From: a virus
Virus record (IMG/VR): IMGVR_UViG_3300042515_000248
Span: 1-29,541 of that record
DNA length: 29,541 nucleotides
Direction: 5' to 3' (one strand)
Shown here: positions 1 to 8,800 of the stretch, piece after piece
Layout of the letters: each line of letters opens with the position of its first letter
Position numbering within the stretch: the first letter of the stretch is position 1
Program-made: the position numbers and the translations under genes
The notes under the pieces: model-generated
What the model saw: the letters and a program-made list of their open reading frames with translations, nothing else
The model's database searches: none
What the model was told of the DNA's origin: nothing

Positions 1-1
1 C

Positions 2-784
2 GTCTTTGTAGGAACCATTTCTGGGTACTCTAATACCAGTGGTTCAGGCGTTGTTGCGGTTGGACGAGCCGCTTTATATGCCAATACAACGGGTGGTAAC
101 AACAGTGCCGTGGGCCAGTCTGCTTTAGTTTCTAACACTACTGGATCATATAACACAGCATTTGGTCAAACAGCCCTTAACTCCAACACCACCGCCTCCA
201 ACAACACCGCTGTAGGGTATCAGGCGGGGTATAGTAATACGACAGGGGCATCCAATCAGGTTTTTGGCTATCAGGCGCTGTATTCAAACCAAACTGGCAG
301 CAACAACGCTGCATTTGGTACAGGCGCTTTGTACGCAAACACTGCCAGTGATAATGCTGCATTTGGTTCGGGTGTTACCGCAGTAGCGGGGGGCGCACTT
401 GTTTCAAACACAACTGGAGAACGCAACGCTGCTTTTGGTGGGGGCGCTGCATCAGCCAACACAACCGGAAACTACAACACTGCAATTGGCGCTCTTGCGT
501 TGAAGTCCAACACCACAGCCTCCAACAACACTGCTGTTGGTTATGGTTCTGGTAATGCTATTACCACTGGCGCTAAAAACACCATCCTTGGCGGCTACGA
601 TGGCAACCAAGGTGGCCTAGACATTCGCACATTGTCAAATTACCTTGTCCTAAGTGACGGTGACGGCAACCCCCGCATTTACCACAACGGTACAACTGTC
701 GTTATTCCAAGTCTTCCAACTTCCTCTGTTGGCCTGCCATCGGGCGGCTTGTATGTGGTTGCTGGCGCTTTGATGGTGGCATGA
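2..784 (+). CDS. Repeat-rich tail-fibre-like protein, 5' end cut by window edge
   Basis: The reading frame is open from base 2, so the gene starts left of the window; the 260 visible residues are its C-terminal part. About 170 residues are made of repeats of roughly 23 residues with the pattern NTTGxxNTAxGxxALxxN, ending near base 590. A short non-repeated tail follows (SNYLVLSDGDGNPR). Such Asn/Thr/Gly repeats are known from phage tail-fibre-like proteins and from surface adhesins, where they are predicted to form a beta-roll or beta-helix shaft. The role in host contact is inferred from the repeat type and from the position before the lysis genes. The call could also be a whisker or other appendage. 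The next gene overlaps the stop codon by four bases (ATGA). Confidence 0.7.
   Translation, partial: VFVGTISGYSNTSGSGVVAVGRAALYANTTGGNNSAVGQSALVSNTTGSYNTAFGQTALNSNTTASNNTAVGYQAGYSNTTGASNQVFGYQALYSNQTGSNNAAFGTGALYANTASDNAAFGSGVTAVAGGALVSNTTGERNAAFGGGAASANTTGNYNTAIGALALKSNTTASNNTAVGYGSGNAITTGAKNTILGGYDGNQGGLDIRTLSNYLVLSDGDGNPRIYHNGTTVVIPSLPTSSVGLPSGGLYVVAGALMVA
20..590 (+). repeat. Imperfect tandem repeats encoding NTTGxxNTAxG units
   Basis: Roughly eight to nine units of about 69-72 bases each encode N-T-T-G-x-x-N-[TNA]-A-x-G-x-x-[AS]-L-x-[AS]-N. The units near 177 and 503 are almost the same over 35 bases, while others have drifted. One unit around 380-400 is degenerate (GVTAVAGG). This array could support unit gain and loss by recombination. 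Confidence 0.75.
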
Positions 785-1263
785 TGATTACTCAACAACA
801 AGCCTTTGACCTGTTTGAGTACCGTGATGGTGCGCTGTTTTACAGACAGCGCCCTTCTCAAAATACGTTTGCTGGCGACAGGGCTGGCTATGTTGACAAT
901 AACGGTTATCGCAAACTGTCTGTCAAGAACAAGCGGTATCAAGAGCATCGCATCATATTCCTGATGCACCACGGCTACCTGCCCGACACCATTGACCACA
1001 TTGACGGAAACCCTGCCAACAATTGCATTGAAAACTTGCGTGAAGCCACACAGCAACAGAACTGCTACAACTCAACTACTCATGGGCGCAACACTTCTGG
1101 GCATCGTGGAGTTTCATGGAGCAAGGTCTGGGGTAAGTGGCAAGCCTATGTAAACGCAAATAAGAAACGCAAGTTTCTTGGCTATTTTGAAGATTTAGAA
1201 CTTGCAGCCTTGGTAGCATCAGAGGCGCGAGATTTGTACCACGGCAAATTTGCCAGAATTTAA
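781..1263 (+). CDS. HNH homing endonuclease with C-terminal AP2-like DNA-binding domain
   Basis: 160 residues. The HNH core lies at about residues 56-90: H56, the DHIDG motif with D72-H73, then NNCIENL. Residues about 105-160 match the AP2-type DNA-binding fold often joined to phage HNH enzymes (SGHRGVSW, GKWQAYV, FLGYF, then an alanine-rich helix ending in ARDLYHG). Known family members are free-standing homing endonucleases that cut a specific site and copy themselves into empty alleles. The start ATG overlaps the stop of the tail-fibre-like gene (ATGA), so translation is probably coupled. A second in-frame ATG follows directly. All core residues seem intact, so it is probably active; the target site is unknown. 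Confidence 0.88.
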   Translation: MMITQQQAFDLFEYRDGALFYRQRPSQNTFAGDRAGYVDNNGYRKLSVKNKRYQEHRIIFLMHHGYLPDTIDHIDGNPANNCIENLREATQQQNCYNSTTHGRNTSGHRGVSWSKVWGKWQAYVNANKKRKFLGYFEDLELAALVASEARDLYHGKFARI

Positions 1264-1274
1264 AAGGAAAAACC

Positions 1275-1592
1275 ATGACTCAATTTACCACCACCATCAC
1301 ATCCATGTACACGCTCGACACTCCCGATCCGGGGTACGTCGTCAACGCAATCTGGCAAGTCACAGGTGTAGACGGCTCCAACACCGCCAGCATCGGCGGC
1401 AACACGCAGTTTGACTCCCAGCAAGCCACACCGTTCATTCCCTACGACCAACTGACCGAAGCAGTGGTCATCGGCTGGATTCCTGAGTCGGCTATCACCA
1501 GCGCACAAGCCTGCGTACAGGGCCAGATCGACTCAATGATCACCCCACCCGTCAGCCCTGCCAACACACCCCTTCCTTGGAGCCAAGCATGA
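1275..1592 (+). CDS. Small conserved phage protein, function unknown
   Basis: 105 residues with a clear Shine-Dalgarno site (AAAGGAAAAACC then ATG). Visible features are a segment AIWQVTGVDG, a glycine/asparagine turn, and a C-terminal stretch rich in Pro and Thr ending PLPWSQA. The sequence looks like a widespread family of about 100-residue phage proteins found between tail-fibre and lysis genes, which I recognise by pattern but cannot tie to a function. No signal peptide, membrane segment or catalytic motif is seen. Its position after the fibre and endonuclease suggests a minor structural or fibre-assembly role, but this is inference. The stop overlaps the next start (ATGA). Confidence 0.75.
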   Translation: MTQFTTTITSMYTLDTPDPGYVVNAIWQVTGVDGSNTASIGGNTQFDSQQATPFIPYDQLTEAVVIGWIPESAITSAQACVQGQIDSMITPPVSPANTPLPWSQA

Positions 1593-1741
1593 CCCTAGAC
1601 CTCGACGTAAACGAAATCAACTTTGTCCTGCAAACGCTTGGGCAGCTACCCTCCTCCAGCGGCGTGTGGCCCCTGATCGTCAAGATCAAAGAGCAAGCAG
1701 AAGCGCAAGTGGAAGTGCCAAAACCCGGCCTTAACGACTAA
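1589..1741 (+). CDS. Tiny conserved phage protein (50 aa), function unknown
   Basis: ATG at 1589 overlaps the stop of the gene before (ATGA), and its own TAA overlaps the next ATG (TAATG), so it sits in a tightly coupled chain. The 50 residues start MTLDLDVNEINFVLQTLG, followed by LIVKIKEQAEAQ. It is an acidic-to-amphipathic short helix-rich protein, and small proteins of this pattern recur in phage genomes next to the 105-residue family upstream. Size and coupling suggest a structural or regulatory accessory role; nothing more specific can be supported. Confidence 0.7.
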   Translation: MTLDLDVNEINFVLQTLGQLPSSSGVWPLIVKIKEQAEAQVEVPKPGLND

Positions 1742-2001
1742 TGAAACCCGCCCCGTTCCCCGTTCTGCTTTTCTTGAAAGCCAGCAACTCGTTGGCAGTC
1801 ACTATGCCGTGGAAGACCGTCTACTGCAGACCCGGACAGGAGGACAACTTGCCTCTGGCAGCGCATGAGGCTGTGCATTGTGAGCAGATCGAGCGGGACG
1901 GGGCTATCAGATGGACGGTGAAGATTTTCTACTACCTACTGCGCTACGGCTACATCAACAGCCCCTACGAGGTAGAGGCTAGGGCTAAGTCAGGGTACTG
2001 A
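1741..2001 (+). CDS. Small zincin-like putative metallopeptidase
   Basis: 86 residues with H42-E-A-V-H46 followed by Q49, the zinc-binding HExxH signature, and a downstream SPYEVEAR segment (E77 or E79) placed as the third ligand would be in minimal zincins of the HExxHxxQ...ExEA type. The N-terminus is only weakly hydrophobic, so secretion is uncertain. It lies directly before the membrane protein, holin and endolysin, so a role in lysis or in virion processing is possible. The start overlaps the stop of the tiny gene upstream (TAATG). Activity is inferred from motifs alone. Confidence 0.6.
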   Translation: MKPAPFPVLLFLKASNSLAVTMPWKTVYCRPGQEDNLPLAAHEAVHCEQIERDGAIRWTVKIFYYLLRYGYINSPYEVEARAKSGY

Positions 2002-2003
2002 CA

Positions 2004-2459
2004 GTGATTGACCTCACAAAAACCATTGGAGCAGTTGCCGCAAGCATCGCGGCAATTGGGGGCGGTTACACGCTTGCCGACAAGTTTGGTTGGTTTGACC
2101 GGGCTATCCTTGAGTGGTCGCCAGAGCATTTTAAAATCACAGCCGCCTCTGGACAGCCGATCACAGTCACCGTGGCGCGGATTAAAAAGCGCGACGACTG
2201 CTCGGTTGAGAGTTTTACCCCCAGCATCCGTGACGCATCGGGCATGGTGCATGAGGCAATCACCACAGCAAGCAAGTTTAGCGGTCCAGCGGGACCAGAG
2301 ATTGATACGTTTACCTATCAACTCACTATGGTAAAAAAAGAGAAGATTGCGCCGGGTACAGCAACGCTGTTAGCAACCATTAAGTACAAATGTCCAGAGG
2401 GGGAACGTGTTGTTCAATACCCCCGTCATGCAAACCTGTCATTTTTGTTGGAGAAATAA
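2004..2459 (+). CDS. Membrane-anchored phage protein in the lysis cassette, function unknown
   Basis: 151 residues from a GTG start two bases after the previous stop. An N-terminal hydrophobic stretch at about residues 8-23 (IGAVAASIAAIGGGYT) could be a signal anchor. The remainder looks like a beta-rich domain with two cysteines, one in KRDDCSV and one in YKCPEG, which might pair in the periplasm. The stop codon shares an A with the holin ATG (TAATG). The setting next to holin and endolysin makes a lysis accessory role plausible, but no spanin lipobox or proline-rich linker is visible, so it is not called a spanin. Confidence 0.6.
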   Translation: MIDLTKTIGAVAASIAAIGGGYTLADKFGWFDRAILEWSPEHFKITAASGQPITVTVARIKKRDDCSVESFTPSIRDASGMVHEAITTASKFSGPAGPEIDTFTYQLTMVKKEKIAPGTATLLATIKYKCPEGERVVQYPRHANLSFLLEK

Positions 2460-2962
2460 TGGATCAACTATTTAGCCTACTCAAAGGCTTTGCCCCTGCC
2501 ATTGCTACTGCGGTAGCTGGCCCCCTTGGTGGCGCGGCGGTGTCGATGATTGCCAAGAAGTTTGGCGTCGAGGACTCTGTGGCTGCTGTAGCACAGGCTA
2601 TTGCCGGTGACCCCAAGGCAGAAGAAAAGCTGCGGGAACTAGACCTTGAGTACGCCAAGCTGCACCTTGAGAACGTCAAGGGAGCGCGGGATATGCAGAC
2701 TGCCGCTTTAGCCCAGTCGGATGTGTTCTCCAAGCGGTTCATCTACTACTTTGCTGCCTTCTGGTCAGTGTGCGCTGTTGTTTACATCGGCTTCATCACC
2801 TTCGCCACCATCCCAGAGCAGAACGTCCGCTTTGCCGACACCATCCTTGGGTTCCTGCTGGGCACAATCGTCGCCACGTTCATGAACTTCTTCTACGGTA
2901 CAAGCAAGTCGAGCCAAGACAAGACCGACAAAATGGCTGAGATGGCAAAGGAGATGCGGTGA
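2459..2962 (+). CDS. Holin, GTA_holin_3TM-like
   Basis: 167 residues. Start ATG overlaps the previous stop (TAATG), which is preferred over upstream in-frame codons that would run far into that gene. Residues about 8-32 form a Gly/Ala-rich hydrophobic segment, residues 50-85 a charged helix, and two strong membrane segments follow at about 94-117 and 127-147, then a charged tail (TSKSSQDKTDK). This layout, with a final FFYGTSKSS, matches the three-membrane-segment holin family first named for gene transfer agent release. Holins make lesions in the inner membrane that let endolysin reach the cell wall. The endolysin gene follows with a GTGA overlap. Confidence 0.72.
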   Translation: MDQLFSLLKGFAPAIATAVAGPLGGAAVSMIAKKFGVEDSVAAVAQAIAGDPKAEEKLRELDLEYAKLHLENVKGARDMQTAALAQSDVFSKRFIYYFAAFWSVCAVVYIGFITFATIPEQNVRFADTILGFLLGTIVATFMNFFYGTSKSSQDKTDKMAEMAKEMR

Positions 2963-3387
2963 ACCTCACGCCCCACTTCACGCTTGAAGAACTGACGACG
3001 ACAAGCCACCGGCAGTTTGACAACACCCCCAACGCCGACGAGATTGCCAACCTGACCCGGCTGGCGCAGTTTCTGGAGTTGGTGAAGGCCAAGCTCGACG
3101 GCAAGCCAATCATGGTGAACTCAGCCTTCAGGTCTAAGCAGGTCAATGACTCGGTGGGCAGTAAAGACACCAGCCAGCACCGGCTAGGCTGCGCTGCTGA
3201 CATCCGTGTACCCGGAATGACCCCTGACCAAGTTGTACGCGCTATCATGGGCCACGGGCTGTACTTTGACCAGATCATCCGTGAGTTTGACGCTTGGACG
3301 CACATCAGCATCCCCAACACCGCAGCAGCACTTCCACGCCGACAGGCGCTTATCATTGACAAAGCAGGCACTCGACCATTTGCCTGA
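2959..3387 (+). CDS. Endolysin, M15A-type peptidoglycan peptidase
   Basis: 142 residues from GTG at 2959, which overlaps the holin stop (GTGA). The protein matches the peptidase M15_3 fold: an N-terminal HFTLEEL segment, then SAFRSKQVN at 55-63, the zinc site H74 in SQHRLGCAADI with D81, and the third ligand H115 in WTHIS. Family members cut the D-Ala-containing peptide bonds of peptidoglycan. There is no signal peptide, so export would depend on the holin next door. The complete set of zinc ligands suggests an active enzyme. Confidence 0.87.
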   Translation: MNLTPHFTLEELTTTSHRQFDNTPNADEIANLTRLAQFLELVKAKLDGKPIMVNSAFRSKQVNDSVGSKDTSQHRLGCAADIRVPGMTPDQVVRAIMGHGLYFDQIIREFDAWTHISIPNTAAALPRRQALIIDKAGTRPFA

Positions 3388-3405
3388 TTCGTGGGAAAAT
3401 GAGCC

Positions 3406-5508
3406 ATGCCGTTACAGAAAATTCAACTCAAGCCCGGTGTAAACAGGGAAGGAACCCGTTACAGCACTGAGGGCGGGTTTTACGAGTCGGATAACGTCCG
3501 GTTTCGGCAAGGCACACCTGAAAAGATAGGCGGCTGGTTACGCATCTCCGCCTACACATTCTTAGGTGTTTGCCGCTCCCTTTGGAACTGGGTCACGCTG
3601 GGCTATCAAAACCTCATTGGGGTTGGCACACACCTCAAGTTCTATCTTGAAAACGGCGGTGCGTATTACGACATCACGCCCACCCAGACCGTCCATACAC
3701 TGACCAACCCGTTTGCCACAGTTAACGGCTCCGCTACGGTCACAGTCACAGACGCTACTGGCGGCTACATCAACAACGGCTATGTGACGTTTACAGGCGG
3801 CACGGCGGTGGGTGGCCTGACCATACTGGGAGAGTTTCAGATAACGTACTCAGCCGGTTCCACCTACACCATCACGTTTACATCCGCTGCAACATCCACG
3901 ACTACAGGCGGCGGGACGGTCTATGCTGTGTACCAAGTTAACCCCGGCCCAAGCTACGCTTCGCCGTTGGCTGGATGGGGTTCTGGGCCTTGGGCTTCTG
4001 GCACTTGGGGCAACAGTGCGAGTTCTGCGGAAGCTCTGCGGATTTGGAATCAATTTAACTTTGGTGAAGACCTGTTGTATGGCCCAAGGGGTGGGCCTCT
4101 GTACTACTGGGATGCCACTATCGGCTACGTAGCGCCCACCGTCACCATGACGATTGCTAACCCATGCGTTGTCACCACCACACTGAATCTGCCTGATCTG
4201 ACCCCAATCGTCTTTGAAACTTCTGATGCATTGCCCACAGGTCTGCTGGTAGGCACAATCTACTACACCCGGTATGTATCGGCTACCACCTTTAACCTGT
4301 CGCTAACCCCCACAGGGGCGCTCATCATCACTTCGGGCAGTCAGTCTGGCACACACAAAATATCTCAACGCGGTGTTTTGTTGTCGGCGTTGCCATCCGC
4401 AAGCAATGTCCCGTTAAGTCAAATCTTCTTCCTTGTTTCCGATGCCAGCAGGTTTGTAATCTGTCTTGGGACAAATGATATCGGTTCTTCTGCGGTAAAC
4501 CCAATGCTGGTTCGGTGGTCAGACCAAGAAGACCCGTCTATGTGGACGCCTTCCATCACCAATCAGTCGGGCAGTATTACCCTGTCCCACGGCTCTACCA
4601 TTGTCACTGCCATCCAAAGCAAACAAGAGATTGTGATCTTTACGGATTCTGCGCTGTATTCACTCCAGTACCTTGGCCCACCTTATGTTTGGGGATCACA
4701 GCTACTTGGCGACAACACCTCGCTTGCTGGTCCCAATGCGGTGACTCTGGCGGCGGGGGTCATTTACTGGATGGGTGTAGACAAGTTCTACAAGTACGAT
4801 GGACGGCTCCAAGCCCTTCCCTGTGACTTACTTCGGTACGTCTACAACGACATTGACCGGGTACAGTTTTCACAGGTTTACGCATCCACCAATGAAGGTT
4901 TTAATGAGGTGTGGTGGTTCTACCCCAGTAATGGTTCTACAACCAACGACAGCTATGTGATCTACAACTACGTAGAAAACATCTGGTATTACGGCTCTAT
5001 GGCACGTACTGCATGGCTGGACAGTGGCCTTCAAGACTACCCAATTGCAGCTACCTACAGCAACAACCTTGTCAGCCATGAACTAGGTGTGGACGATGGC
5101 GTAGCCGCTACCCTTGCGCCAATTACCGCATTCATCACCTCATCTCAGTTTGACATTGGCGACGGCCACAACTTTGCGTTTGTCTGGAGGATGCTGCCTG
5201 ACCTGACCTTCAACGGCTCCACAGACGGAGCAACACCCAGCCTGACCATGCAGCTTTTGCCTTTGCAGAACTCTGGCTCTGGGTTTAACAACCCAAAATC
5301 AGTCGGTGGCGACAGCAGCAGCGCAGAAGGAACAGTCACAGCCACCCAGACCTACCCCATTGATCTGGACACCTACAACGGGCAGTTGAACATCCGGGTC
5401 AGGGCAAGGCAGATGGCTATGAAGATCAGTTCAAGCACCCTTGGCACACAGTGGCAGATGGGCGCTCCAAGAATCGACATCCGTCAAGACGGCAGACGAG
5501 GCGGGTAA
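3406..5508 (+). CDS. Large head/tail structural protein, P22 gp10-like N-terminus with beta-sandwich insertions
   Basis: 700 residues. The N-terminus (LKPGVNREGTRYSTEGGF, then RFRQGTPEKIGGW) is the typical opening of phage proteins related to the P22 gp10 head-to-tail stabilisation factor, which plugs the portal and joins tail parts. Two beta-rich insertions appear: about residues 95-175 (Thr/Gly-rich, repeated TVT and TYTITF strands) and about 240-325, which contains ALPTGLLVGTIYY and SGSQSGTHK and resembles a small beta module common in phage structural proteins. The rest is Trp/Tyr-rich, as expected for a beta-propeller. It is about 230 residues longer than P22 gp10, explained by the insertions. 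The exact structural role is inferred. Confidence 0.65.
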   Translation: MPLQKIQLKPGVNREGTRYSTEGGFYESDNVRFRQGTPEKIGGWLRISAYTFLGVCRSLWNWVTLGYQNLIGVGTHLKFYLENGGAYYDITPTQTVHTLTNPFATVNGSATVTVTDATGGYINNGYVTFTGGTAVGGLTILGEFQITYSAGSTYTITFTSAATSTTTGGGTVYAVYQVNPGPSYASPLAGWGSGPWASGTWGNSASSAEALRIWNQFNFGEDLLYGPRGGPLYYWDATIGYVAPTVTMTIANPCVVTTTLNLPDLTPIVFETSDALPTGLLVGTIYYTRYVSATTFNLSLTPTGALIITSGSQSGTHKISQRGVLLSALPSASNVPLSQIFFLVSDASRFVICLGTNDIGSSAVNPMLVRWSDQEDPSMWTPSITNQSGSITLSHGSTIVTAIQSKQEIVIFTDSALYSLQYLGPPYVWGSQLLGDNTSLAGPNAVTLAAGVIYWMGVDKFYKYDGRLQALPCDLLRYVYNDIDRVQFSQVYASTNEGFNEVWWFYPSNGSTTNDSYVIYNYVENIWYYGSMARTAWLDSGLQDYPIAATYSNNLVSHELGVDDGVAATLAPITAFITSSQFDIGDGHNFAFVWRMLPDLTFNGSTDGATPSLTMQLLPLQNSGSGFNNPKSVGGDSSSAEGTVTATQTYPIDLDTYNGQLNIRVRARQMAMKISSSTLGTQWQMGAPRIDIRQDGRRGG

Positions 5509-5825
5509 TGGCACAAAAGAACGTAGTAGCCCCCCGGCTACCTAGCCCCCCACAGGAGTACGACCCTGTTTACATGAACCAACTGTTGAGTTTGTTGCGT
5601 CTGTACTTCAACCAACTGGACAACGCAGGGCCGATGGCAGGTTCTACACAGATCAACGGAACCACTGTAGTATCGGGTTTGAGTTTCTTCCCTACGTCTG
5701 GCACAGACCCCAGCTTGCCCACAGACGCTGACTTTGCCAATTTGCGAATCGGGGATGTGTACAGAGACACCACCACTGGCGCAACAAGCACTAGCCAAGT
5801 GCTTCGAATAAAGACTGCGGTGTAG
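5508..5825 (+). CDS. Small conserved virion-block protein, function unknown
   Basis: 105 residues from ATG at 5508, overlapping the preceding stop (TAATG) and preceded by GAGGCGGG. An in-frame start further upstream would overlap the gp10-like gene by 57 bases and is less likely. Visible parts are a proline-rich start (APRLPSPPQ), a helix LLSLLRLYFNQLDN, and a beta-like C-terminus GDVYRDTTTG to VLRIKTAV. Proteins of this form commonly sit behind gp10-like genes in phage genomes. A virion or assembly role is inferred from position only. Confidence 0.7.
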   Translation: MAQKNVVAPRLPSPPQEYDPVYMNQLLSLLRLYFNQLDNAGPMAGSTQINGTTVVSGLSFFPTSGTDPSLPTDADFANLRIGDVYRDTTTGATSTSQVLRIKTAV

Positions 5826-5834
5826 GATACAACC

Positions 5835-8800
5835 ATGAACATTGCAGAAGCACAAGCAAACTACAACGCTGCCCTTCAAGCGTTTAATTCCGCTTCAGGC
5901 GAGGACTACGGTCCGGCATACGCTAATTACTCGGCAGCTAAAAACGCGCTGGATGCGGCTAAAAATGCTCCCGCCCCTGCTCCCGCCCCTGTTGCCCCCG
6001 CTCCTGCTCCTGCCCCTAGGGAAACTCCCACTCCTACCGCTTTTGTAGATGACGGCCCCTATAGGGATAGTGTTGATCCCGAAAGATTTACTGACTTTAC
6101 TCCGGAACCTGTTACACCGCCCGTAGCACCTGCGTCTGCCGCGCCAACCAGTCCTTGGGAAATTGACGCAAAGCAATTTAATGACGCAATTGCAGGCAAA
6201 CTGCAATACAACAATGTCCCGGCAGGCTCAGTATCGTTAACACTTGCCAACGGTAGAGTGTGGACCCCCAGTGGCGCAGGGGGCGGGATTACCTACCACC
6301 CTGCTGATCCGGGCGGATGGATTGCATCTGAGGGCGCAGAGGGCGGAACAACCTATGCTTATAAAGCTCCGATTCCCGTAGCCTACTACGAAGTCAGCGG
6401 TGACCTTAGCGCAATGCTTGGGACACCCGGCTCGGATAAACACGCCAATGTCAAGTACATAGAACAAAACGGCAAGATGGTTCCGCTGGGGGAGCCAAAG
6501 TATTGGAACTGGGAACCAGACACAGCGTTTCAAAAAGCCCTGCTTGTGTTTGGCGCTGCGGTACTTGGTGCGGGTGTTATTGCCGAGTTAGTTAGCACCG
6601 CAGGGGCTGCTTCTACTGCTACGGCCTTAGAAGGTTTAGGCGTTGCTGATTTGGCCGGTGGGTTGTCTTCTACAGTCCTTTCCTCTGCTGGTTCTGAATT
6701 AGTTGCCGCTGGCGCTCTGGTAGGAGGAGAGGCCGCAGCAGCCACAACCCTTGCCGGTGAATTAGCTACTTCAGCGGCTGCTGGTACGGGGTCTAGTTTT
6801 ACCATATCCGGTGTTCTTACTTCCCCCGGTGCCACCATCGGTAATGCGCTTGGGATTACCAATCCTACCCTTGCTCAGATGGTAGGAAACACCATCATTG
6901 AAACTGCCAAAAATGGCGGTGATGTAGGCAAGGCAATACAAAACGCGGCCATATCCACGGGGTTAAGTCTTGTTGGCTCTAGTATCTCCAGTGATGTAAC
7001 CAAAGCACTTAAAGATATACCCACAGATGTATTGCCAAACATTGTTAAGTCAGGAATAGCACAAGGAGTTAGCGGTGCGGTTACCGCAACAGTTACGGGA
7101 GGAAGCCCACTCAGCGCGTTAGCTGGCGCAGCAATAGGCACCGCAGTAAATGGCGTCATTGGCGAGATTCCGGAACTTAGTAACCTCCCCAAAGAAGCAC
7201 AAAGTGTAGCCAGAGCGGCTATTACAGCGTCGCTAACGGGTAAAGACATTACTGATGCGGCTTTAGTTGCTGCTCTTGCGGAGGGTAAAAAAGCTATTAC
7301 GGGTTACGTCGGTACAGCAACAGGGCTAGTCCCCGATTTAAAAGCTATTGAAGAGGAAGACCCCGCCCTTGATATGGGACAACCCGGTACAAGTATTCTT
7401 GATGTGGAGACATCTTCTCCTGCCGCCCCCCCAGCCCCTGAAGATACAGCACCCGCCGCAACGCTAGATGACATTGAATCTACCTTGGCAGACAATGGCT
7501 TACAAAACACAGGTGACACGACTGATGAAACCATTGCCAATTTAACCGAAGCAGGGTTAACAGAAACAACGCCTGTAGTGGATAGTCCAATTGCAGGCGA
7601 TGCCGCAGAAACCGAAAAAGAGGCCGCCCGGTTGGAAGCGGAAAGGCTAGAAGCTGAGCGAGTAACAGGTGTTACAGCCGCAGACGATTCAGCAGATAGG
7701 CTAAGTGATGATTCCACAATCGCCACTACCCCAGCCACAGCAATAATTGTTGCAATAGACCCAGACACCAACACTGCACTTACTGACGCAGGAAACTTGG
7801 TTGATGTCGATGACACAGCAGAGGTTGGAGATGTAGTTATCACAGACACAGTAACAGGTGTTACAGGTGAAGACGTCGTAACAGGTGTTACAGATACAGA
7901 TTCTATTGACATCCCTAGCTACACAGGCGACACCGGCATACTGACTAGGCCCGATGATGACTACTACGCCCCGCCAGAGGACACTTATGTCCCGCCTGTC
8001 GACTATGGCAACACTACGTTAGACGACATTGAAGCAACTCTAACTGAGAACGCGGAGCTTGGAAACAACACCCCCTACGCTGACATACCTGATTACATTG
8101 GTGGCTCACTCCCGACAGAGGAAATTTACACCCGGCCTGACGATGACTATTACACAGGCGTACCTGATATGCTTTTGGAAAGCGGGATGCTTGGTTCGGA
8201 CAAGGCTGATAATTCCGGCGTCTTATCCGACCTGCCTTTGACAGACGTTAACTCGTGGGGGGATGTTGCCGACGTTAATACTGATTTCGACCCCATTGAC
8301 ATCCCTGATTACATTGGTGGCCCCGATCCTGATCCAATCGACATTCCCGATTACATTGGCGGTACAAATGATGATGAAGAGCCAGAACCAGAGCCTGAAG
8401 GATGTGGTGAAGGCTTCCATGAAGACCCGGTAACTGGCTTGTGTGTTCCCGATGATGATGAAGAGCCTGAACCAGAACCAGAAGGCTGTGCGGAGGGTTT
8501 TCACGAAGACCCCGTTACTGGGCTATGTGTGCCAGATGAGGACAAAGCAGAGGAAGAGTGTCCCGAAGGTCAAGTGCGAAACCTCACTACAGGATTGTGT
8601 GAAATTGGGGGTACTAGACCGATTGTCATCAAACCCGTTGCCCCTAAGCCCGTTGCCCCTACGCCTGTTGTCCAGCCTAATACCAAAACTAAACAAGCTG
8701 ATCAATTGCGCGGCCAAATGCAATTTGGTTTACAAGGGCTAATGAGCGGTTTACAGCAACAGGCTACACAAATGGCAGCACCTGTACCAGTGGAAACAGT

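Noticed and set aside
2-784. Diversity-generating retroelement or CRISPR array suggested by the repeats near the left edge
   Set aside because: The repeats are in-frame protein repeats with varying DNA; there is no reverse transcriptase, template repeat, or regular repeat-spacer pattern.
2004-2459. Spanin call for the membrane-anchored protein before the holin
   Set aside because: No lipobox, no embedded second frame with a lipoprotein signal, and no long coiled coil; only the location fits.
7304-7912. Open frame of 202 codons on the - strand
   Set aside because: Ser/Val/Thr-only composition caused by the acidic, alanine/threonine-rich gene on the + strand; no motif.
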